The position numbers and the translations under genes were made by a program. Shown one piece after another: positions 12,559 to 23,701 of a DNA stretch of 64,000 bases. Numbering within the stretch: the first letter of the stretch is position 1; each line of letters starts with the position of its first letter. The notes below the pieces were generated by a model. That model was given only the letters and a program-made list of their open reading frames with translations. It had not been told where the DNA came from and did not search any database. Source of the stretch: Clonostachys chloroleuca (Eukaryota; Ascomycota; Sordariomycetes; Hypocreales; Bionectriaceae); assembly GCA_037952775.1 (NCBI GenBank), contig JBANAY010000003.1:2976001-3040000 (forward strand), given 5' to 3'.

Positions 12559-13137
12559 CGTGTGTGTGCGTCGAGAATAAAAGGGGGCGCGCTCGGTACA
12601 GTGAAGCCTTTGCGACCAGCCTGAACCAAGGTCCGAGAGATTGACCAGCCTAAGTTCCGAGCTGTCGATTCCGTGTCGTCACAGGAGGCTTCAGGGTTTC
12701 GTCGATGGCGAGGATAGATACGGATGCAAGCTAGAGATGAAGTTGACGAATCTGAGGGTGAGGGCTGGATGAGCAAAGATCTGAGAACAGGCGTTCAAGG
12801 TGCTTGCTCTTCGCCTTCACACAGGTCCTCCTCTGATTGGCCGCGGGCGCCCAGCAACAGCGCGCGTTACCTCAGTGCTGGGTGAAAAAATTTATGGGGC
12901 GCTACCCTGTAGCCAAGGAGCGTTCTGCGCGGCAAAGCTTTAGTCCGAGCGCAGGTGGGAAAAGAGGAGCCAATCGGTGGGGCTGCCGGAGGCTACAGGG
13001 GGGTTCCTTCGCCCGGAAATCAATTAAGTCACTGGGAGCTATCGCATGATTTCTATCCTGCGCGCACTCGAAACGGCCACCGGACACCGGAGCATGCGAT
13101 CTCTGCAGCCTACATCGCATTGACCTCGAAAACCAAG
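12559..13137. promoter_or_regulatory. Shared divergent promoter of RTF1 and COQ7 with two CCAAT boxes
   Basis: The 579-base gap between two divergent start codons carries ATTGG (a reverse CCAAT) at 12836-12840 and CCAAT at 12970-12974, each lying on the side of the gap used by the gene it faces. The fungal Hap (CBF) complex binds CCAAT and is known to control respiratory genes, which would suit the ubiquinone gene on the right. Binding is inferred from sequence only. Confidence 0.5.
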
Positions 13138-13939
13138 ATGCTCGCAGCACGAACCATTGCCCGCCCGGCACGCAGGCTGTGTGCCGCGCCGCAATGCGTC
13201 TCGCTCGCCCGGTCGCTGTCCACCACCCCCGCCATCAAGGCCCAGCATGTGTCGTCGTCAGAAGCAGCACCAGGCAAAGCTGCCCCCAAGAAGCGCAAGC
13301 CGCTCACCCAGGAGCAGCGAGACTTCCTCTCCTCCGCAGTATGATCAATCCGAATTGGGGCCGTCTCATAATTCAGAAAATATACTTATGATCACTCTGT
13401 TACAGCTCCGAGTCAACCAATCCGGCGAACTCGCAGCCGTCCTCATCTACACGGCCCAGGGCCCCCCGATCCTCCGCAAGCACCCCCATCTCCGCTCCCT
13501 GATGGCCCATATGCACGACCAGGAGGCAGAGCACTTCAAGACCTTCAACAGCCTCATCCACAAGCACCGCGTCCGCCCCAGCGCCCTGTACCCGCTCTGG
13601 TCCGTCATGGCCACGGGGCTGGGCTGGTCGACAGCCGTCATGGGCCGCGAGGCCGCCATGGCGTGCACCGAGGCGGTCGAGACGGAGATCGGCGGCCACT
13701 ACAACGCGCAGATCCGCACCCTGCTGGAGATGGTCGGCCAGTGGGAGGCCGAGGGCTACGAGGTCGGCAAGGAGTTCACCGACCTGCTGAGTACCCTGCG
13801 GAGGATCAGGGACGAGGAGCTCGAGCACCTGGACCACGCCCTCGAGAACGATGCCAAGAGTGCGGAGCCACACTGGCTGCTCACTGGTGTAATAAGAGCA
13901 GGATGCCGGGGTGCCATTTGGGTGAGCGAGCGTGTATGA
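13138..13939 (+). CDS. coq7: 5-demethoxyubiquinone hydroxylase, mitochondrial (Coq7/Cat5)
   Basis: Two exons, 13138-13338 and 13406-13939, separated by a 67-base intron, encode about 244 residues. The first 30 or so residues are rich in Arg and Ala with almost no acidic residues, a typical mitochondrial presequence. The rest is the di-iron carboxylate Coq7 fold. The expected ligands are visible in order: Glu in NQSGELAAVLIY, the Glu/His pair in DQEAEHFK, Glu and His in VETEIGGHY, and the pair in RDEELEHLDHA. The C-terminus GAIWVSERV is the usual family ending, so the gene is complete. Coq7 hydroxylates demethoxyubiquinone on the matrix side of the inner membrane, the penultimate step of ubiquinone synthesis, in a complex with Coq9. 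The start was chosen because it directly precedes the presequence. Confidence 0.95.
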
Positions 13940-14312
13940 GCAGTTATCAGTACCCTAGTTTAAACCTACGGGGAATGTACAATATGTACCATTGAAAAGA
14001 ATAATAGCATTGATTAGATATATAGAAAAGACTATGCATATGTTGGACAATCGCAATTGGCAGACCGAATAGGGAAAGAAATAAACGATTGCACCTAAAG
14101 GCAAGGCAACACCTCTATACCGTAGACTGGAAACAAAAATTCTCTGGTTGCATGTAACGAAAACTCCAGCGCAATGCACTTGACTGCAAGGATAAAATAG
14201 AAATGCAATACAGTATCTGTACTTCGGGTCGCGTTTCAAGGACCACGTTAGGTGCTGTGACAAGGTTAGCGGTTTTGCTTCGACGAATACGACTGGGTAT
14301 AGTGCCAACTTA
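13940..14312. other. Convergent intergenic region between COQ7 and PLD1
   Basis: An AT-rich gap of 373 bases between two gene ends. It can be accounted for as 3' untranslated sequence. Confidence 0.55.
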
Positions 14313-17300
14313 CTAAATGGAAAGAGGAGCGACACCATCCACCTGGTAGCCCCAGTTACCATTTGTCTCCTCGGTCAATAGCCAATCGTACGGGAACTGC
14401 ACGAGATGGCCTTGTGTCAGTTTCATCAGTTCCTCTGCCTCGGCGCGAGTGGGCATGTCATCAATAGTGAAGCCCCGTCGACTACCCTTCGTCGTCGCTC
14501 TACGACGGCGTTTAACAGAGCCAACTGGTGCCGGCGAACCGTTGTGAAGATCTTTCGAACTCGGTTTTTCTAGTGTAGAGAACGTAGTTCTGCGCTCTCG
14601 CTTCTTCTCGGGCTCCAAGAACTTCGCATGAGCATTGTCCACCGGAGGGAAAGGGGTTTCTCCTCCCCGAGAAGAGACGGGAGAGGATGCCTCATTCTCA
14701 CGGGCCAGCTTCTCCGCTGGGGTCTTATGCTCCAAGGATGCTCCCGTTGAGGTCCTCTCAACGCCTGGGCCATCAGAAGCCACCTGCTTCTCGCTCATCT
14801 CGCCCGTCTCCACGCCAGGTATGATAATCCGAGGCTTCTCCTCGTCTTGAGAACCAATGTTGGCCTTCTCAGCAACCTTGTGTGCCACCTTAACAGCTTG
14901 ATCCTCAACAACTTTCACAATTGCTTCAGGTCCAGGTGCACCGATACCAAGGCCAGCTGATATTGGCCCTTGAGAGTGATCTGATTTTGCGTCTGGGTCC
15001 TTACTCTTAGGTCGTCCATCCATGCTGGCATAGAATCGTCTGCCATAGTCGTCATACTCCTGGTATTCGGCCCAAGTGAGAACTTCAGAATCGGGCATAC
15101 ATCGGAACACTCTACGGTAGAGTTTGGTATTGTTGGCGGCACATCTATTCCAGATATCTTCAAAAAATGTGGGATTCACTGGGTCGCGCATACAATCTTT
15201 GTCAATGTGGGCGAGTTTGATATCGGCAGCCATCGGATGAACCACACCAGTAACTGCGTTTCCTGCAGAATCAACGTGAACAGGAGGCCCGCCGATGTCG
15301 GTATCGTCAACTGCTGGGAGCGATGGCAGTTGTACAGCGCGAGGCAGTCCCAGTTGGTCTGTGGTACGTCGGTCAAATGGAGGCATGGGTGGGAGTAATT
15401 CCGACCCAGGATCAATATGGTCCAGAGATTTAGTTTCGGGCGCTGGGCTGGCCACATGAGGCTCCTTCGGCGCCTGCAGCGTCCCCTTCCCCTCAGGGCC
15501 AATATTGTTAACCAGGACCTCCCGACCATTGACCACGACGGAGTCACGTCCAGCATCCAGACCTGACTCTTCAGCCGACTTCCAGTTGTCTTGGCCATAT
15601 CCGGACAGATCCCGCTGGTGTTCAGGGTTATTTGTGACCCTTGGGTCGGATTCCGGCTCGTTGCCGGCTCCGGAACTCGATGACGACGATGATGAGGATT
15701 GTGACGAGTTCGGCTCATGAATGGCCTGAGCCGACTCCAGGTCCAGGGTGTTGTTGAAGCTGGGTAAGCGGGCTGGTGCAGAGTGCTGGGTGGGCTCAAG
15801 AGAGCTTGGGCCAGCTTCGTTCTCATTTTCCTGATAGATCATGTCCATCTCCTTCTCGAAAGCCTCGCGATCCATCTCCTGCTGGCGCTCTTGCTCAAGA
15901 ATCTCGTCGACATCCAACCCCAGGTGCTCACGCATGAGTCGTAGACGTAGAGTGTGGGCGAATCTACCAACAAGGTATGGCTTACCTGCCATCGTCGACG
16001 ATATCATGTCAGTATCTCGAACAATGGCTGCGCATTCAGAATCTCTCGTGCCAAGCATAGATCTCTCGTTGATGTTTGCAGATCCGATGAGAGCCACCCG
16101 GTCGTCCACAATAATAGTCTTGGCGTGAATATACAGCTGTTCCGTAGAGAGAGTGTCGTTACCGATGATACCCCATTGTCTAAGCGAATAGAAATTGATG
16201 TAGTCCTCAGGCTCAATATCAACAGCCCGGAGACGTCCAAAAATGGACGAGTCACCTCGACATATGCTGCGGAACTGGCTCATCATAATCATACGGACGC
16301 TGGTTCCTTCCTGCTCATCCACAGTATTTTGGAATCCAGGAAGCAAGGGCATGACGATGACACATCGCCATTCTTCTCCATTCTGGTGGGCCCTCACGAT
16401 ACGCTCCACGAGGGCATCGCCAATCCGGTTCACTATCCGCGTGCCATCCATCTCGGTGCTAGTTATAAAGAATTGGTTCTCTATGTAGATAAAATGCTCA
16501 GAGTCTTCAATCATCTTCAGATAGGCAGTCTGGATGCTATGCTCCGTTTGCTCGATACCAAGTGACCAGGTGGTAGCTGACCGAAGGATTTGGACTTCGC
16601 ATGTCCCTGTAAGGCCCAGAGCTTCGAGTTCTTCCATTTTGGCGTCTGGGGGTGGGAGAAGGAATGGCAGAGGGCGAGTAGGCTTCCGGCCCCGTCGCAA
16701 GTAGTTCCATCGCTGGACAAAGTGACGAGTGAGGTCCCGCGCCGGCTGGCCAACAACCTGCATAGAAACATCATGCCACGGCATGCGAGGAGTCTTGCTA
16801 CGCTCATACATTTCTTCATATGGCAGATGCAGACGGACGAAGTCCTGGATTCTGGGGTTTGAGTAGTCCTTTCCAGGGAAAAGTTGGCAGTGTTCTGCAT
16901 CTTTGGGCAATTCAGACGGCTCAAAGCCGGTGGGCTTATCATCGGCAAGCGGATGCTGGGGGCAATCCCATCGGCCAAAGCACAAGTCGATCCCGCCGAC
17001 GAATCCTACATCATGATCCACGACACAGACCTTCTCGTGGTGAGCGAAGAAGAACTGGTTCTTCTTAAACTGATTGGGCGATCTTTGGACGAAGATGTTG
17101 GGGTGAAGATTGAGGAGGGAGAATTTTGTGTACTCTGAATCGATAGGAATAGCAGCCTCAACGTTTCTGTATATGATGACAAAAACCTTGACACCTTCCC
17201 GTGCCTTCTTCTGCAACAGTCTGTCGAGACGCCATTTCTGGCTGATGCAAGCCGGTCGGCGCATGTACAGTTCCGGGCTCAGCCACCAATCGTGGATATA

Positions 17301-19804
17301 GATGACGTCCTTGGCCATATTAATCGCCCGAGAGACGTTCCACATATAGTCACGACCATCTACCAACCATTGGGCGAAGGCCCCCGTTCGTACAGGGGCA
17401 AAGCTGTCAAATCGCTTCTGTTGGAACCACAAAGTCTGCCGCAGCATCTCGTTGATGGATTCTTCAAACTGCCTCATGACAGCTTGGTTACCTGAGAAGA
17501 GGCGAACCTGCCGCTCTGATGTTTGGAGAGTCAAGGTATGATGCTTCTCCAATTGGGGTTCTGCTGTGAGGTCAATCACCTTGGCTTTCTGGCTGTCCCT
17601 GATCGTCTTCTTCAAGGTGTTCCTCTTAGAAACGATGTTGAATTTCGAATCTACCAGGTAGACGTCGTAAATGTTCATGTTCTCTGGCGATTCAACGCAA
17701 ACAATGTAACTCTGACGGACCAAGAACCATTTCCGGCTATGGCGCGATATGACTTTAGCCGGCGTCAGAACACGGCGGAAATCGAGGCCTTTGGAAGACT
17801 GGATGTGGAGATAGCCTTCTTTTCCATGATAGCTGCCCTCTGCTGCAAGACGAACACCCAGGGCAGACAGCTCGAGGAATCGACACAGCCGATTGCTATC
17901 GGCTCTAAACATGAGCCATCGAATCATTTCTGACAAATACTTTTCCAGGATACGCCGCTGTTTCTCAATATATCGATGTCTCCGCGTAGCGTGGTCCAGA
18001 GGTTGTCCTTCGTTATTCGAAACATCACCAGGCTCGGTCATGCCCGTTGACCGTCGCCGCATCCCCAGTAGATTACTCCTAGATTTACGTCTTGGTGTCA
18101 TCGGAAACCCTTCTGCTTCACTCATAATTGCATTTCCGCCTTCTTGCGTCAAGCGCTCGCCACCAGCCCCTTCACCATTAGTTTCGTCACCGGCAGCGCT
18201 GCCTTGATCCGAGTCACTGCTCTCTCCCTCCTTGCGAGCTCCTCGAAGGTAAGGGAAGGCAGAATAAGGGAACTTGGGCTGCTTCAAACGGGGTCCGAGG
18301 CTAAGCCCTGCTGACATGTACTTCTCGTTTCGCAGTGCGAACTTGTAACGGAAATGCAGATTGTAAATGTCTTTAATCGTGCGAATGACAGTCCAGCTCA
18401 TTCTGCTTGGCCCACTGCCGTACTCGAGCTCGATGGTGAATATCCAATGGCGGTCACTGTCATCATCGGGATCAGGAGTGCTGTCTTTGATGTTGAGCTT
18501 CAGTTGCTCGAGAAGAACGGGGATACGCTTGTTGCCATGCTCGTCACGCTGAATCATACTAGCCAACATCAACACAGCGGGAGCTCCCGCTCGTAGTTCC
18601 GCCATCAGTTCAGCAGACTTGTAATAATCAACACGATCCTCTTTCTTCTGGCGGAGAAGTTTCAAGGTATTCTTCACCTGTTTCCACTTGTGTGCACCGT
18701 AAGTTGAAGCTTGTGTCAGCCTCGGGCGCTTAGTGACGATAGCATCTCCATCCGAAACGCCACCGCCACCAGTACCTCCGCCGAACACGGTACTTCTTCG
18801 TATATGACCCCTTCTTCGCCCCACGATTACTGCGTTCTCGACATCAGGCTGCTCATCACCGACAGCGCGCCCACCAAAACCTCGTCTCCAGGTCGATGCC
18901 CGCCCAGAAACTCGAGCTTCGTCTTCTGACATAGCATGATCCCGTAACGAGGTATCAGGCATGCTGGCTCGACGTCGTAGAAAGCGCTCTGTCCTCCCAA
19001 TAAGCTCCGTATCGTGACCAGTCCGTTTAGGAGTGGACGGGGCTGATCTTTCACCAGGACGGTACCGCCTCAGTCTGCGCTTTTGCTTCTTTCTCTTCTT
19101 CTTCTCTTGCTCAACTCCCGGTATGTTACTCTCATCTGCCGTCTCTTCCGCGTCCGCATCCACGTCAGATGTAGCCTCGGCCACGGAGGGCGCACGTTGA
19201 CTGGCAGGTCTCATCGCAGATAATGGACTCGCCGGGAAGTCGACAGATGGAACGGCAGATTTTGGTGTTGGGAGAGGTGAACCAGTGGCCATGGCCTTAA
19301 TCTTGGACATGAACGATGACCCAGACTTGGCCTTGATGGAATCTATCCCCTCCAGAGACTCATGGCGTGTGTGTGTTGGCACCTCAGGTACATCTAGTCG
19401 AGCAAACTGTACACTCTTCCTCGAGGCTGCATCTTGTGTGTTGGGATCGTTGAGGTCGGTACCGGATCTCTCGCCGAATCGCTGGTCGTTCGCAAACGGG
19501 GGGAGTGGCGGCAGTAGATTCTCGTAAATGGTCCCATTCTCGTAAACGGTTCCCTTCTCTGCGAAAGGCGACGGGCTTGGTGATCTCAAAATCGGTGTGG
19601 CATTGCTGCTTGGTGACTCCGGAGCCTCCGTTGTTGGAGTCTCAGCACCCGACCCCCCTTCTTCAGAATGGATGGAGGGGCGAGGAGACCGTCGGATTTT
19701 GAGGGCGCTACTTGATCAGGTTGATTCTCGACAATCGGGGTGGACGGGGCATTCGAGACTTTAGTTATTGGGGTAGGAGCATCGTCTCTCTCCAGCTCGC
19801 CCAT
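14313..19804 (-). CDS. pld1: Phospholipase D1 (PX-PH-HKD, Spo14-like)
   Basis: A single very long frame on the minus strand (stop at 14313) encodes most of a roughly 1800-residue protein. In order it contains a long disordered, basic N-terminus with a Lys-rich block, a PX domain (about 425-500), a PH domain (about 635-745), the first catalytic HKD motif (HHEKVCVVDHD, about residue 895), the second HKD motif (IHAKTIIVDD, about 1200), an acidic Ser-rich linker and a C-terminal region ending WGYQVDG. The family hydrolyses phosphatidylcholine to phosphatidic acid and choline, and yeast Spo14 acts at membranes in sporulation and secretion. The start is ambiguous. The good ATG at 19804 reads in another frame and meets the main frame either through a 71-base intron (19641-19711, weak donor GTAGCG) or if the C6 run at 19653-19658 is one base short. 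Both HKD motifs are intact, so the enzyme should be active. Confidence 0.9.
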
Positions 19805-20897
19805 CTTGGAGGCAGCTTAGAGGCTGGCTTCCAAAAGAGAATGTACAACAATGTGTATCTTTATAAAGTGTGTGCGATGACCAATCTCAATCAATCTACA
19901 GGATAGCCAGTCCAACGTAGCATAGCGAGGCCGCGAAACGACTGTCGAGTTGAGCGGGTGGCGACGGCCCCTGTCTCTTGGAATCGGGAACGCGATGTCG
20001 TCGAGGTCGGTGGACCATATGCGAGCGATGGGCAGGACGAACAAAACCGAATTCGAGAAGACAGGCAAACCGAAATCGCGCGCACAAATACAATCCGCTT
20101 TCGGGAGAGCAGGACCTGTTGAGCCGGACTCGTGACAACAGATCATGCGCTTGCCCACGAGTGAGGAAAGACGGAGGCCAGGGATGAACATTGAGCCCAG
20201 CCTACGCACTGGAGCTGTCTGAGACCAACCTAATACAATGGGAGGGACCAAGTATGGGGAGCCACGAACCAAACCTTCAGCCTGTCAGAGGGGCCTGTAA
20301 CTTTGAAATTGGGGTCTATCCGGCACTCATTTCAACGGTACTTTGGTTACAGTTGGGCCTCCACCTACTCAGAGGTACCCAATATCCCTCCCCTTGACGC
20401 TAAGTACAGTGACTTTACGGGGCTTCCGCTGGGTTGCACATAGCACCACAGTAATTTTGTTCGTATCACTATGGCTGTTATCTGGTTTACCTGTTCATCC
20501 AGCGGTTCTTACCTGTGGAGGGAGCCATGAAGATACAGCACAGGCATTCAACCTTGAGAGCTCAAAGGCGACTGGACTCTCGGACTCGTGCCGAGCAGAA
20601 CAAGACCATGCCATTATAGGCTAGATGTGGTGACCAGCGAGCAAATGAATACTCGCAGCAACTCCACGCTACAGGAGGTCGTACGTGGTTGGGCGCATCA
20701 CGGCTGGCTTCACATCCAAGATCACGCACCTCCCACCATCACATGAGGCTGCGAGTGTCTTTCACTCCCCTTCTGATTGGACAACGCCCTCCACGCAATC
20801 TATCCCACTAAACCTTTTTTACTATCACCAAGGGGCTTTATCAAATCAGGTGCTCCCAGAGTTCAAGGATAGGAAAACGCACAACAGAAGTTTCATG
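19805..20897. other. Intergenic region upstream of PLD1
   Basis: This probably contains the PLD1 promoter and leader, read leftward. Short open frames on both strands show no recognisable domain, and I see no repeat or RNA gene. Confidence 0.45.
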
Positions 20898-22703
20898 TTA
20901 GAGAGCTGTCCACATTATGCCGAAGTCAGACATCCGATTGCCACCGCCACTAACATAAAATTGGTTCTTGATATGGACCAATTCCATGACATTCTTCTCG
21001 GAGTAGAGTTCAAAGCCAGATACATTTCGTAGGCTTGCCCAAAATTCCGATTCGAACCGTCCATAAAAAACACACAAGTGATCGCCTCTCAGCCGGCAAA
21101 GAATACAATAGTACATTCTAGATCATCTGCCATGCCCGTATCATTCGGGTTGGCAAGTAGGTTGCACCCGGCTATCCGTCTAGACATATTACTACCCCAC
21201 GTGAGTTAGAAACCAACGTCTGTATCCACGCCATGAGATCTTAACAACCCGTTCTCAAATTTTGACAACTGTACCTTGGCTGCCAGTCAAAGTACTGTCG
21301 GGCGGTGGTTGGCTTTCTATTCAGCATTTGACTGCGCTGTTCCCATATCAGGCCACGCAACGACTGGATCTGTTCTGGCCACGGCCACTAGAAAAGGGGC
21401 GGTTTGCCGATATAACTTTAGGTGCAAATGTAGATATTCCCTATTTCCCACTTCGGTTCTTTCCCTGCAGCAGGGTATCCCCGTCAAAACCCTCGATTGC
21501 GCTTCTTGTTCGCCACGTACTCGTGACCATCTGCACAAGCCATTTCTCTTGACTCTCTCGCCAAGAGATGTATGCTTTCCCGCCAAAGCTCATCGCCATA
21601 GCGGTTGAATCCAGAAATATCATGATTCTTCGTCTTACTGTTACCTGCGATCCCTTCTTTTGTGCAAGGCTGCTGCTAACCTTGTGAAACTTCCCGCCAG
21701 GAGAATAAGTTGTCTTTATGCAACTTGATGAACTCATACTCGAAAGATCTCGGGTAGTTGGCAAGAGTATACTCCAGAGCAAACTTAAATACGTCAGCTA
21801 AGGACCCATAAATGAAAGACTAACTGTCTTGGCGGAACTCGTTCTCGCCCTTGTTGACCTCACTACCCGGGACCACTTCTTCACATGGAGGCAAAAATGT
21901 TTTTTCTACATGCTCTGAAGACATCTCAGGGTATTCACGTTACTTTGCAAGCGATTGTATGATGAATACAAAAGAAGAAAGTCGCTAAGATAACCTCAAT
22001 TCTAGATAAAACCTACCAATTTGGTGGCCTTCGCCTGGAACCAGCATCTGTGGAGAAGGTAATTGAGGATATTTTCGCTGATACTGAATGTTTTTCACAA
22101 AAAATTACTTTTTCTCCAATATTTCTTACGACAATGAGCTGCCTTGTTTTCTCGTGGCTTCTTGCAAATATGTATGTGCAGTGCCAGATATGAGTGATTC
22201 CTTTATCGCACATGGATAACTTTCGTAGACATAAACAGTATTAGGTTCCCACCTGAAGCTCCTTATCTTGTTTACGGGTTAATATTGAGAATTATACGTC
22301 CGCAAGGATGTGTTTAACTCCTGGATTTGTCAAGATCGAGGGATTTCAAATCAGGGCTTTCGTAGAGAGCAGTATTAGCTTCTTTTGTGCCTTCTGTTGG
22401 ATAATATAGCGGTGGATTGTACTTTCAAGTCCGATATGGTGCTAGTATAGCCAACTTAGCTACACTCATATGAAAGAAAGCCTCTTGCATGGAAAACAGG
22501 ATATTATCCATTGATTTTTGACGAACGCGTCATCCAGCAAGATGTCTCGGGGCAGATTGTCTAAGTAAAAACACCAAGTCAACTGGATGCGGATGACGGT
22601 TTGGCCTTTGGGGAGTTCTGTAAGCTTATCCTTGGGAGCGACTAGGATGGACTTCGGAAGCACCCCAAGCTACCTACCAAGAATCTCGTCCAAATCCTGT
22701 TCT
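20898..22703 (-). pseudogene. Decayed protein-coding relic with RIP-like nonsense changes
   Basis: Reading leftward, several segments look like real protein but are broken. Segment 22703-22466 is protein-like but carries TAG at 22670-22672. Segment about 22240-22020 carries TAA at 22126-22128 and 22105-22107 in one otherwise continuous frame and ends before a GTAGGT donor. From an ATG at 21924 a single frame continues to about 21430 with TAG at 21820-21822, TAG at 21676-21678 and TGA at 21484-21486. A last open stretch lies at 21116-20898. Each stop is one C-to-T change from CAA, CAG or CGA. I do not recognise the protein. The pattern suggests a gene or element copy inactivated by repeat-induced point mutation, but chance open frames cannot be fully excluded for the individual pieces. 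Confidence 0.5.
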
Positions 22704-23701
22704 GCAACCGAGAGGCATGATAGTATGTATACTACTCAATTTCAAGTACTAGGGGACTTTTCATGTGCCTGGAAATTGTTTGCAAAGTCATGCGGGTTCG
22801 CACCCTTTACCATTCACTATATACGGTACACGAAGGCTGTAGGAAGCAGTGCGGTGGTCGTATTCGTATGGAACAAATAGTATCTTGCCCGAATTACAAG
22901 CGTAAGACAGAGAGGGTGGTGTGGGAACTCGCTGATCTCCTACCAACATGCAGGAATCGTCTAGCTCCGATCAGCTACTCCAGCCCAGCACCAACGCGCA
23001 TGTCAGCTTTCATGCGGCCATTGCCCCCAGGACCAACGTCTATTGCCATTTGTCGTGGCCTCCCCGGCAAGCAGTCACTCTTCGTGTAGCACGTGGGGCT
23101 TCTCCTCAAATGCTCCGTCGTGAGTCCCGCAGCTCAACAGAACAGCAGCATTGGCCACTCGCAGATGCTATCTACGTATAGGCCAGCTAGACGAGAGCTG
23201 CAGCAGAAAGCGGCCCAATAAAAGCTAGGAGGCATGTGCAATTAAAAAAATGCCACCGTCGCAGTGGAGCGATGATGGGCGTTGGTCGGGACACCCCCTG
23301 AATGGCCCTGAATGGCCATCCCCCGGCAAATCTCCACCCAAAGTCAACACAACAGCCCCGGGGCACCAATCGCGGCGCGCCATCGAGATAGAAGCACTAG
23401 GGGCAATTATTCTCCTGCGCGACGACGATTTTAGTCCCCAAGGCTGGCCTCAATTGCTTCCCGCTGCTGTCTCTCTTTGCTGCAAATCCTCGGACCCTTC
23501 CCCCTCCCTCATGGCTTTATCTCCACGAGCTTGTTGACGCATCTCTCGTGTAGCATCCTGGTCACATCGGCCTGCTTGGGCAGATAGTCGCACGCCAACA
23601 CAGACTCGCTGTGTCCGTCCACCTAGACCCCTTCCTTCTCGACACGCCCATCTCGCTCCCTAATGCTATAAGAGGCGGTCACCGCACTCCAATTAGCCAT
23701 C
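22704..23701. other. Intergenic region with the ERG4 promoter
   Basis: The sequence changes from AT-rich near the relic to GC-richer with CT-rich patches toward ERG4. A TATAAG element lies at 23667-23672 and a CCAAT at 23689-23693, both close to the start codon at 23702. The real promoter elements may therefore be further upstream. No gene is recognisable. Confidence 0.45.
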
